Positions 1-5,903 of a stretch of 6,873 nt of DNA are shown piece by piece. A program made the translations under genes and the position numbers. The stretch spans positions 1 to 6,873 of the forward strand of contig WSZX01000157.1 of the NCBI GenBank assembly GCA_013139935.1. The letters are read 5' to 3'. The notes beneath the pieces were generated by a model. The model did not search any database. It was not told the DNA's origin and worked only from the letters and a program-made list of their open reading frames with translations. The DNA is from Ardenticatenales bacterium. GTDB taxonomy: Bacteria; Chloroflexota; Anaerolineae; Promineifilales; UBA4811. Position 1 is the first letter of the stretch. Every line of letters starts with the position of its first letter.

Positions 1-1058
1 TCGGTCTTCTCACTCGGTTCTGATCCGGAGGCCAGCATGGACTGGTAGCGTGGGTTGGTCATGATGATGTTGCCGGCCGGGTCAACGACCATGATGCCAT
101 CTGCGGTGCTTTTGATCACCGCCTGCAAGCGGTCGGTCTGTGCCAGCAGGTTCTCATAGAGCCTGGCGTTTTGCAGATAGAGCCCTACCTGGCGGCAGAG
201 GGTGGTCAAGAGATCAGCCAGGTGGTCATCCAACTCGTCCAGTGATTCTGAATTGAACACTCCCAAACTACCAATGACGGACTCCCTGGCGACGATGGGT
301 ACGGCCAGCGCTCCCCCTGTTGGGTGGGCGCGACCAAGGTCGACAAACGGTTGAGCTATATCTTGGCGACGGATCTGCTCCCGCCTGGCCGAACTCAACC
401 GTCCGATGTCGATCCTGATTAGGGAGGCCTGCTCAAAAGCCTGAGCACCGATGCTCCAGGCTGGATCAGTCCCTAGCCCATTCATCGCTTCAGCATGCGA
501 GTTCCCTCGCGCGTGCAGAACGACAAGGCCTTCTTTCTGGGGGTCGTAGAGGTAGACAATGGCGATGTTGATCTGCGGGAAGGCGGCCAGGATGTGTTCC
601 AAAAATAGGTCCGAGAACTCGGACAGGCTCAATTGTCGACTGAGATCGCGGCTGATGCGGTCGATGAGTCGCCTGTCGCGCACTAATTGGCGCTTCTCCA
701 TCGCCCGCTTGAGCGTCTGGATCAGATCGGTGATTTGGTGGATAGGTTTTTCCACGTAGCGATAGGCCCCCAGCTCAACGGCTCGAATCGCCGTGGGGAC
801 GTCACTGTACCCGGTGACGAGCACGACATCCATCTCCGGGTCGGCCGTCTTGATCTTGGCCAACAGCTCGACGCCATCCATGCGGGGCATCCTGATGTCG
901 CTCACCACAATATCCGGCCGGTCTGCTTGGAAAGAATGCCAACCGGATAGGCCATCGGTTTCCAGTCTCACTGCAAAGCCCTCGTCGGCGAGCGCCTTCT
1001 CCAGCATAAAGGCTACTGATTGGTCATCTTCAACTAGTAGGACGGTCGCTTTTCTCAT
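1..1058 (-). CDS. Response regulator with receiver, GAF and PAS domains (3' end outside window)
   Basis: Starts at ATG 1058 and stays open to the left edge, giving 352 visible codons. Residues 4-118 form a CheY-like receiver: acidic pair D11/D12 after strand 1 (VLLVEDD), phosphoacceptor D54 in VVSDIRMPRMDG, switch T82 in VLVTGY, and K104 in VEKP. A helical linker follows. Residues about 147-305 look like a GAF domain (NIAIVYLYDP, GGALAVPIV, IGSLGVFNS). A PAS domain begins near 313 (AVIKSTADGIMVVDPAGNIIMTNPRY) and is cut by the edge. The gene overlaps the upstream kinase stop by four bases (ATGA) and has no strong ribosome site of its own (AGGA lies about 16 bases upstream), so translation is probably coupled to the kinase. 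It is the likely phosphorylation partner of that kinase. The missing output could be HisKA/HATPase, a cyclase or a PP2C-type phosphatase; the window cannot decide. No DNA-binding domain is visible. Confidence 0.9.
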   Translation of the reverse strand, partial: MRKATVLLVEDDQSVAFMLEKALADEGFAVRLETDGLSGWHSFQADRPDIVVSDIRMPRMDGVELLAKIKTADPEMDVVLVTGYSDVPTAIRAVELGAYRYVEKPIHQITDLIQTLKRAMEKRQLVRDRRLIDRISRDLSRQLSLSEFSDLFLEHILAAFPQINIAIVYLYDPQKEGLVVLHARGNSHAEAMNGLGTDPAWSIGAQAFEQASLIRIDIGRLSSARREQIRRQDIAQPFVDLGRAHPTGGALAVPIVARESVIGSLGVFNSESLDELDDHLADLLTTLCRQVGLYLQNARLYENLLAQTDRLQAVIKSTADGIMVVDPAGNIIMTNPRYQSMLASGSEPSEKT

Positions 1059-3109
1059 GGCTTGGCTGGTGGTCCTGCCGGGAGTAGGACGGTGAACACT
1101 GTGCCTTTGCCCGGTTGGCTGTCAAATACAATGTTCCCTCGGTGCTCCTGCACGATCCGAAGGCTGGTGGAGAGCCCCAGCCCAGTCCCACGGCCCGCTG
1201 GCTTGGTCGTAAAAAAGGGGGAAAAGATATCGGCGCGGTGCTCCGGCGCAATACCGACCCCGGTGTCCGCCACGCTAAAAATGACGCGCCGGTTGGTCGA
1301 GTCGTGCCAGGTGCGCAAGGTGATCCGCCCCGGCATTTCCTTCTGCACCATGGCATCCCTGGCGTTGGTGAGTAGGTTGATGGCCACCTGCTCCAGTTGC
1401 TGGGCAATCCCGTGAACCAGGGGGACGTCAGGATCAAATGCTTGCTCCAACTCGATCTTGTGCCGATCCAGTTGTGTGCTCAGCCGACTCAGGGCTGCCT
1501 CCAACACCTGGTTAATGCTGACCAGCGTTGGCTCGGCGGGGGTCTGGCGGGCAAGACCATGCAGGCGCCTTACGGTCCTCGTCATTCGATCGGTGTCGAC
1601 TATGATCTGGTTGAGCGTCTCCTGGAGTTCGGTATCATCTGATCGTTTGGTGATTAGGACCTGTGCCAGGCCGCGAATGGCGGCCAACGGATTGTTGAGC
1701 TCATGGGCCGTGGAGGCTGCCAGTTCTCCCACGGTGGCGACCTTGGCTGACTGGAGCAGCTGAGCCTGGGTGTCCTGCAACTCTTGCTCGGCAGACCTCA
1801 GGGCCGCGGCATAGGACTCGAGCTGCTCCTGGTCCCGCCGAGGGGCATCCATGTCGCAAAGCACACCGGAGCAAAGCACGCCGCTGCCATCCAGCCAAGA
1901 GGTGAGGCCGATTCTCTCCCACCGATAGGTACCGTCCTTGTGGCGCAGGCGAGCGTCAAACCGCCAGGTGCGGGGTGGTGCTGCAGTCAGGTCGGCAATC
2001 TGTGGAAATCGATCCCTGTCGTCGGGGTGGAAAAGGCCGAGCCAGAAACGGCCATCCTCGCTCAGCCACTCCTCCGGCGAATAGCCCAACAGAGGCTCTA
2101 TTCGCGGCGAGACAAACGAGACAGAGGCTGTTCCGTCGACCAGGAAAGCGGCGCCTGGCAGGCTGTTAACGAGTGCCCGGTACCGGTCTTTGGTAGAACT
2201 GAGTTCCACCTCGCGTTCATGTGCTTTGGCAACCATCCGGCCAAAAACCTCGGTCAGGGTGCTGATCACATTGCGCACGCGGCCACGCGTCTCTATAGCG
2301 GTTCCGTCTCCACTGCCAGCCCACATAGCCTGCTCTGCCGACCGGGCCAGCTTGACGAGGGGGCGGCTGATGACGTGGGAGATCAGTAGGGTCGCAGAGA
2401 ACAGCACCGCACAGGCTATCGCAAGGGGCGGGAGAACGGTGTGCCTGATGCGGTTCCTCAGTGCTTCCACGACGTCATCTCGCATGTCCACCCCGACGGC
2501 GGCCACAGCTTGGCCCTGGGAGTTGTATATCGGGGCATATCCCGAGATCCAGGTGCCCCATCTGTCCTTGACGAGGGTCTCGACACTGACCGCCGTCCTG
2601 GTCAGGCCGTCCTGCATGGCCTGGGACGGAGACCGGTAGGATTCGCGGAGGTCGGCGCCGCCCAGTTCTGGATCATCCGCCCGTGTGCTAATCACGAACT
2701 CCAGTACGCCAGGCTCCTCAGTTTCCACGTAGGTGTAGCTTCTGATACCATAGCCGTCCTGTCCATCTTCCACCTTGACCATGCTGTAAGCCCCCTGCAC
2801 CAGGTTGAGCCATTCGACGATCTCCAGGTGCCGTTTGTCTTCCAGCGAACGACTGACCGGGTCATCACTCTCGCTCAGCGATTGATGCATATCACCGTCA
2901 ATCCCGGCGGCCGTCATTTCGGCAATGGCTCGCAGGCGGTTCTCCATGTGGTCATCTGTCAGCCGGGCGGAGAATCGAAGGAACCAGCAGAACACGATGC
3001 CCAAGGCGATGGTGAACAGGATCAGCATCTGATGCCGAATGCTGATTCCGATTAAGCGATCGGGGCTCCTGTTTGGGCTCCCGTCGGGGTGGGGAGCGGA
3101 CACGTCCAT
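1055..3109 (-). CDS. Membrane-bound sensor histidine kinase (Cache-like sensor, HAMP-like linker, PAS, HisKA, HATPase)
   Basis: A complete 684-residue kinase. A hydrophilic N-terminus leads to transmembrane helix 1 (about 27-45). Residues 46-222 form an extracytoplasmic sensor of the Cache/PDC type, recognisable by DRWGTWISGYAPIYNSQGQ followed by VAAVGVDM. Transmembrane helix 2 is about 224-246, with a HAMP-like linker to about 300. A PAS domain plus its C-terminal motif spans about 308-425 (ALVNSLPGAAFLVDG; RHKDGTYRWERI), then a helix that looks coiled-coil. The H-box is STAHELNNPLAAI, with phosphoacceptor H469. The ATPase domain has N582 in the N-box (NLLTNARDAM), D615/G617/G619 in DTGVGI, F632/F633 in PFFTTKP, and GTGLGLS at 641-647, so all catalytic boxes are intact. 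It lies 23 bases after the aminotransferase and overlaps the regulator by four bases. It should autophosphorylate H469 and donate to D54 of the regulator. The ligand is unknown. Confidence 0.96.
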   Translation of the reverse strand: MDVSAPHPDGSPNRSPDRLIGISIRHQMLILFTIALGIVFCWFLRFSARLTDDHMENRLRAIAEMTAAGIDGDMHQSLSESDDPVSRSLEDKRHLEIVEWLNLVQGAYSMVKVEDGQDGYGIRSYTYVETEEPGVLEFVISTRADDPELGGADLRESYRSPSQAMQDGLTRTAVSVETLVKDRWGTWISGYAPIYNSQGQAVAAVGVDMRDDVVEALRNRIRHTVLPPLAIACAVLFSATLLISHVISRPLVKLARSAEQAMWAGSGDGTAIETRGRVRNVISTLTEVFGRMVAKAHEREVELSSTKDRYRALVNSLPGAAFLVDGTASVSFVSPRIEPLLGYSPEEWLSEDGRFWLGLFHPDDRDRFPQIADLTAAPPRTWRFDARLRHKDGTYRWERIGLTSWLDGSGVLCSGVLCDMDAPRRDQEQLESYAAALRSAEQELQDTQAQLLQSAKVATVGELAASTAHELNNPLAAIRGLAQVLITKRSDDTELQETLNQIIVDTDRMTRTVRRLHGLARQTPAEPTLVSINQVLEAALSRLSTQLDRHKIELEQAFDPDVPLVHGIAQQLEQVAINLLTNARDAMVQKEMPGRITLRTWHDSTNRRVIFSVADTGVGIAPEHRADIFSPFFTTKPAGRGTGLGLSTSLRIVQEHRGNIVFDSQPGKGTVFTVLLPAGPPAKP

Positions 3110-3115
3110 CGTGCG

Positions 3116-3130
3116 TCATCCAGAGGATGA
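3116..3130 (-). promoter_or_regulatory. Intergenic hairpin masking the kinase ribosome-binding site
   Basis: On the minus strand the gap between aminotransferase and kinase reads TCATCC-TCT-GGATGA: a perfect 6-bp stem with a 3-base loop. The 3' arm GGATGA ends six bases before the kinase ATG and is the only Shine-Dalgarno-like element there. The 5' arm begins two bases after the aminotransferase TAG (3135-3133). A ribosome terminating at that TAG would cover the 5' arm and free the site. The hairpin is directly visible; the coupling role is inferred. Confidence 0.5.
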
Positions 3131-3132
3131 GA

Positions 3133-4314
3133 CTAGAGCCTCGCCAGCGCCCCTGCTGTCCTCTCTAGCGCCCGCTCAATTTGCTCTGTCGAACTCGAGT
3201 AGCAGAGACGTAAATAGCCTTCGCCGTACTTGCCAAAGGCGGTCCCAGGCAGGACTGCAACCCCGGCCTCGTTGAGCAAATAGTCAGACAACTCGCTTGA
3301 TGAGAGGCCAAAACCCTTCGTGTTGGGAAACGCGTAAAAGGCTCCTTGTGGAGTCTGGCATGTAACGCCTGGAATCGCATTGAGCCCCGCGATAATGAGG
3401 TCGCGTCGTTTCTGGTATTCAGCCCGTACAGCGTCCACCTGCTCTTGGGGGCCTGTTAGTGCCTCGATTCCAGCGATCTGGGTAAAGGTTGCGGTACACC
3501 CGACAGAGTGGGTCAGAAGAAGACCTACCTTTTCCGCCAGCGATTCTGGCATGATGCCGAAGCCAAGCCGCCACCCGGTCATGGCATAGGTCTTGGAAAA
3601 GCCGTCCATGACAATGGTCCGCCGCCGAGCTCCCGGCAGCGCGGCAATACTGACAGCCGGCTCCTCCCCATACACCAGCCGCATGTAGATCTCATCTGAT
3701 AGCACCCAGCAGTCGTTCCGCTCGGCCGTGCGGAGAATGTGAGCCAAGTCATCCGGTGGTATGATGCATCCGGTGGGGTTGGAGGGGGAGTTGAGGATGA
3801 TGAGGCGGGTTCTGGAATTTGTCTTCTCGTCCAGAGCGTTCAGATCGAAGGAGAAACCATTCTCCTCCAGCAATGGAACTGGAACTGGAACCCCGCCCGC
3901 CAGTTGGATGATGGCACTGTAGCTGGGAAAGCCGGGGTCGGGGTAGATCACTTCATCGCCGGGCTCTACTAGTGCCATGACGGGGAAGTAGATGAGCGGT
4001 TTGGCTCCCGGCCCTATGATCACCTGTTCTGGCTTGATGGTGATGCTGCGTCTCTCTCCGGCGTCTTGGGCAATGGCAGCACGGAGCGCCGGGACGCCGG
4101 CCGGTGGGTTGTAGCGGGTCTGCCCGTTGGCAATGGCTCCCATTCCCGCCAGGCTGATGTTAGGGAAGGTCTGAAAATCCGGTTGCCCGATTTCTAGGTG
4201 GATGATGTCGCGCCCCTTCGCTTCCAGCTCCTGTGCCTGGGCCAGGACTGCGTAGGCTCCCTCCTCCCTCAGATGGCCAATACGGCCGGCAAATTGACTC
4301 AGGTGTCTGTCCAA
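3133..4314 (-). CDS. Class I/II PLP-dependent aminotransferase (aspartate aminotransferase-like)
   Basis: Fold-type I aminotransferase, 393 residues from TTG 4314 and a normal family length. It should move amino groups between an amino acid and a 2-oxo acid using pyridoxal phosphate in the cytosol. Numbering from this start, the family landmarks are intact: HLEIGQPDF near the N-terminus, Y68 in TRYNPPAGVP, N179 in NSPSNPTG, D207 and Y210 in LSDEIY, Schiff-base lysine K241 in DGFSKTYAMTGWRLGF, R249 in the same motif, and R369 in GYLRLCYSS, which should bind the substrate carboxylate. Start choice: GTG 4332 adds six residues but has no ribosome site, whereas GGAGGT at 4320-4325 sits five bases before TTG 4314, and homologues as I recall them start near LSQFAGRI. 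Substrate (aspartate, aromatic or other) cannot be read from the sequence. It is first in a tight gene set with the kinase and regulator. Confidence 0.95.
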   Translation of the reverse strand: MDRHLSQFAGRIGHLREEGAYAVLAQAQELEAKGRDIIHLEIGQPDFQTFPNISLAGMGAIANGQTRYNPPAGVPALRAAIAQDAGERRSITIKPEQVIIGPGAKPLIYFPVMALVEPGDEVIYPDPGFPSYSAIIQLAGGVPVPVPLLEENGFSFDLNALDEKTNSRTRLIILNSPSNPTGCIIPPDDLAHILRTAERNDCWVLSDEIYMRLVYGEEPAVSIAALPGARRRTIVMDGFSKTYAMTGWRLGFGIMPESLAEKVGLLLTHSVGCTATFTQIAGIEALTGPQEQVDAVRAEYQKRRDLIIAGLNAIPGVTCQTPQGAFYAFPNTKGFGLSSSELSDYLLNEAGVAVLPGTAFGKYGEGYLRLCYSSSTEQIERALERTAGALARL

Positions 4315-4319
4315 GTCGA

Positions 4320-4325
4320 ACCTCC
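4320..4325 (-). promoter_or_regulatory. Shine-Dalgarno GGAGGT that fixes the aminotransferase start
   Basis: GGAGGT on the minus strand lies five bases before TTG 4314, an optimal distance. It falls inside the longer reading frame that would begin at GTG 4332, which itself is preceded by an unrelated sequence (ATACCTAC). This supports the TTG start. Confidence 0.6.
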
Positions 4326-4374
4326 CTGTCACGTAGGTATTAAGATGCCGTGTCCGGCCTCGTTGTGCCGCCAG

Positions 4375-4400
4375 CCCATGTTAATGGGTGGGGATCCACC
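4375..4400 (-). promoter_or_regulatory. Two overlapping small hairpins in the presumed aminotransferase leader
   Basis: On the plus strand CCCAT-GTTA-ATGGG (4375-4388) and GGTGG-GGAT-CCACC (4387-4400) are both perfect 5-bp stems with 4-base loops. They share bases 4387-4388, so both cannot form fully at once. They lie 61-86 bases upstream of TTG 4314. No known riboswitch class is recognised. Confidence 0.25.
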
Positions 4401-4420
4401 ATGAGCGCCTACCGGTACTG

Positions 4421-4450
4421 ATATTCGTCGCGCTCGATGGGCAGTCTCAA
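4421..4450 (-). promoter_or_regulatory. Possible promoter for the aminotransferase-kinase-regulator genes
   Basis: On the minus strand TTGAGA (4450-4445; five of six to TTGACA) is followed after 18 bases by GAATAT (4426-4421; three of six to TATAAT). Transcription would begin near 4414, leaving a leader of about 100 bases. The -10 match is poor, so this is a candidate only. Confidence 0.22.
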
Positions 4451-4544
4451 CCGGTGTCATGAGCCCCGTTATCAGTCCCGGCGATCATGGCCTTTCATCT
4501 TGGGTTGGCCGCCTGCCGAGCGTGGTGTAGACAGGACGCTTCAC

Positions 4545-4559
4545 AGCGCAAAGCGCCCC
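4545..4559 (+). repeat. 15-base direct repeat, copy 1
   Basis: AGCGCAAAGCGCCCC occurs here and again at 4932-4946, 387 bases away and inside the MITE-like element. The core GCGC-AAA-GCGC is self-complementary. A perfect 15-base match within one short gene-free region is unlikely by chance, though both copies sit in GC-rich DNA. Confidence 0.45.
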
Positions 4560-4914
4560 AGTTGCCGCTTTGATCATTCGCTTGGATGCACCGTCGCTTT
4601 CCCAGGGCGCCTCTGGCAGCACACTAATGAATGACGTCTTTGGCTCTTGCCGGGCGGCCGAGCCGTCTGCCCGAGCATCTCTGCATCTTGTAGGGCATCT
4701 CTCCGCTCTAATACACGTCTGCAACCCGATCTGATTCATCGGGAGGGTAGACGAATCAGCTACCAGAGTGCCAAACACGAGTTGGTCTTCTCTGATCCGC
4801 ATCTACCCTTGTGATTCTATCCGATACAGCGGAACGTGCAATAGACGGTCGCCCAGAGAGAATCGGGGTCATCCTCAGGGTGCTGAAAAACGGGCTGCGG
4901 CGACCGGAGATAGG

Positions 4915-4962
4915 GGCAGGGGTGGGGTTAGAGCGCAAAGCGCCCCCTTCGCCACCCCTGCC
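4915..4962. repeat. 11-bp perfect inverted repeat (strong hairpin)
   Basis: GGCAGGGGTGG (4915-4925) is perfectly complementary to CCACCCCTGCC (4952-4962), with 26 bases between them. That loop contains a second self-complementary segment, GCGC-AAA-GCGC (4933-4943). There is no following T-run on either strand, so it is not a typical intrinsic terminator. It lies inside the MITE-like element. Confidence 0.6.
4932..4946 (+). repeat. 15-base direct repeat, copy 2
   Basis: Second perfect copy of AGCGCAAAGCGCCCC. It forms the tip of the larger hairpin at 4915-4962, whereas copy 1 lies outside the inverted-repeat element. Confidence 0.45.
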
Positions 4963-5065
4963 AGCTTTCCTCACCTGCACTGCCCGCAGGCACAAGTGTG
5001 TGCAGCAGCGGAACCGCAGAGGGGACGGCGCCTCGCTTGTTTTTCTACACCCTCCATCCTTCTGG

Positions 5066-5094
5066 TTGCGGGCAGGCATGAATGAGTCTATACT
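5066..5094 (+). promoter_or_regulatory. Possible sigma-70-type promoter just right of the inverted-repeat element
   Basis: TTGCGG (5066-5071; three of six to TTGACA) is followed after exactly 17 bases by TATACT (5089-5094; five of six to TATAAT). Transcription would begin near 5101. That is 45 bases before the ATG at 5146 and about 490 bases before the membrane-protein gene. It lies six bases past the right-hand CATCCT repeat. Confidence 0.35.
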
Positions 5095-5145
5095 ACTCGT
5101 GTGGCGCTGCTCCCAGGCAAAGCGGTCGCGGAAGGTGGATGAGAG

Positions 5146-5592
5146 ATGAATATCAAGTTGCCGCAGTTCCTCGGGCAAGCCGTAGCCCATTCCCCGACCG
5201 GGAACAAAAGGAGGACGCTGGTGTCCTGCCGGGCGGCCCCATGGTCGCTGACAGAGACACAGGTGGCTAGAGTTCCCAGCCGCCCTTCTGATGTGGCCTC
5301 AACGTCCCGGTGTTGTCATCCGACCCGCCAGGAACGGGCGCCTCTTCGACGGCGCTGCAGATTGGGATTGTCCCGATCAAGGCTGTCGTCTGGTTTCGGC
5401 GTAGCGCCGAGATGTGCAATGCGATCGGCCCGGATTCACCCGGCCATCCAAGGAATCCTGGCCTCAGGGCCGGGAACGGAGGTAGACAGGAATCGCAACG
5501 CTGAGCATCGGTATGGCCCATCAACCGGGAGCTTGAGCTGCGCAAGGACACGGATGAGAGAGCAAGTAGCGAAAAGACGGGTACGGGAGTAA
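5146..5592 (+). pseudogene. Open frame, coding-like only at its start; possible gene remnant
   Basis: A 148-codon frame from ATG 5146 to TAA 5592 with no recognised family. The translation begins MNIKLPQFLGQAV. By hand count, 32 of the first 40 codons end in G or C; of the next 58 only 32 do, and the translation turns rich in Arg, Ser, Pro and Cys. Past about 5265 another plus frame looks more protein-like for a stretch (RPARNGRLFDGAADWDCP) before its own stop near 5400. This fits a gene whose frame was broken, or chance. The frame sits 45 bases after the expected start of the promoter-like site, and its stop overlaps the next gene's ATG by one base (TAATG), which is the best argument that it might be translated. 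Confidence 0.25.
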
Positions 5593-5903
5593 TGTTCACA
5601 GAACAGGATTCGATGTCCATAGGCATCGCCGTCGGAATCGGAATTCTGCTAGAGGCCGGGGCGATTTGGCTGCACCGCAGGCGGGTCATTGGACGGTTGG
5701 GGTTCGTGCTGCTGGCCCCACTGCTACTGCTGATTCCCGTCAGTTGGCCCGTAGCCGGTGCCCTCGACTATGGTGGTTGGATGGAGCAGTTGCGTTGCGC
5801 GTTCGCGATCGTGATTCCTCCATCAATCGCAGTTTGGTTGCTGGCTCGCATGGCAGGTTGGGATTTCCCGGCGCTGCCCGTTCCGGCCGAGGAGGAGGAA
5901 TAG
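5592..5903 (+). CDS. Small three-helix membrane protein of unknown function
   Basis: A 103-residue protein that I do not recognise. Three hydrophobic stretches are clear: about 9-27 (IGIAVGIGILLEAGAIWL), 36-57 (LGFVLLAPLLLLIPVSW) and 69-85 (CAFAIVIPPSIAVWLLA). The HRRR after the first helix suggests the N-terminus is outside, with the loop and the acidic C-tail (PAEEEE) in the cytoplasm. The second and third helices each contain prolines (LLLLIPVSWP; VIPPS). Start ATG 5592 overlaps the preceding TAA as TAATG; the GGGAG before it is only two bases away and too close for a normal ribosome site. An alternative start is ATG 5613 (MSIGIAV), with AGGA four bases upstream. Clean hydrophobic segments support a real gene. 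It may be transcribed from the promoter-like site near 5066-5094. Confidence 0.6.
   Translation: MFTEQDSMSIGIAVGIGILLEAGAIWLHRRRVIGRLGFVLLAPLLLLIPVSWPVAGALDYGGWMEQLRCAFAIVIPPSIAVWLLARMAGWDFPALPVPAEEEE

Larger units (their letters stand above)
4876..5054. mobile_element. Candidate MITE-like element, 179 bp, with imperfect terminal inverted repeats
   Basis: The left end is AGGGTGCTGAAAAAC (4877-4891). The reverse complement of the right end (5039-5053) is AGGGTGTAGAAAAAC, matching at 13 of 15 positions. The hexamer CATCCT flanks the element at 4870-4875 and 5055-5060, one base outside each repeat, as a target-site duplication would. The interior is non-coding and strongly foldable, with an 11-bp inverted repeat at 4915-4925/4952-4962 and CTGCAC/GTGCAG at 4975-4980/5000-5005. 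There is no transposase, so it would need to be moved by one encoded elsewhere. With one copy in view the call is inferred from architecture only. Confidence 0.45.
4333..5591. other. Gene-poor region of 1.26 kb
   Basis: No open frame here resembles a known protein. The frames present are short, occur on both strands and have arginine-, serine- or proline-rich translations typical of non-coding GC-rich DNA. What can be supported is a candidate minus-strand promoter and leader hairpins near 4375-4450, a structured stretch at 4651-4673 (CGGG-CGGC-CGA-GCCG-TCTG-CCCG), an inverted-repeat element at 4876-5054, a plus-strand promoter-like site at 5066-5094, and a frame at 5146-5592 that begins coding-like. 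No tRNA was found by eye. Confidence 0.6.

Noticed and set aside
1784..2389. 201-codon plus-strand frame opposite the kinase
   Set aside because: It is antisense to the kinase's linker, PAS and coiled-coil regions, where that reading frame shows clear domains. The plus-strand translation resembles no protein.
2441..3055. 204-codon plus-strand frame opposite the kinase N-terminus
   Set aside because: It mirrors the sensor-domain codons of the kinase. GC-rich coding DNA commonly leaves long antisense frames open.
3874..3891. Three tandem TGGAAC units
   Set aside because: They encode the VPVPVP stretch of the aminotransferase in a place where the family commonly has Val/Pro alternation, so no special repeat function is needed.
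4744..4809. 8-bp inverted repeat AGGGTAGA/TCTACCCT
   Set aside because: The arms are separated by 50 bases with no further pairing noted, so a chance match is likely.
4756..5190. 144-codon minus-strand frame crossing the inverted-repeat element
   Set aside because: No family resemblance. It reads straight through the strong hairpin and both terminal repeats, and is better explained by the absence of stops in GC-rich DNA.
4648..5238. 12-base repeat TGCCGGGCGGCC at 4648-4659 and 5227-5238
   Set aside because: One or so 12-base matches are expected by chance in a GC-rich window of this size.
5267..5689. 140-codon minus-strand frame
   Set aside because: It overlaps the membrane-protein start on the other strand, is Ser/Pro-rich, and shows no recognisable motif or ribosome site.
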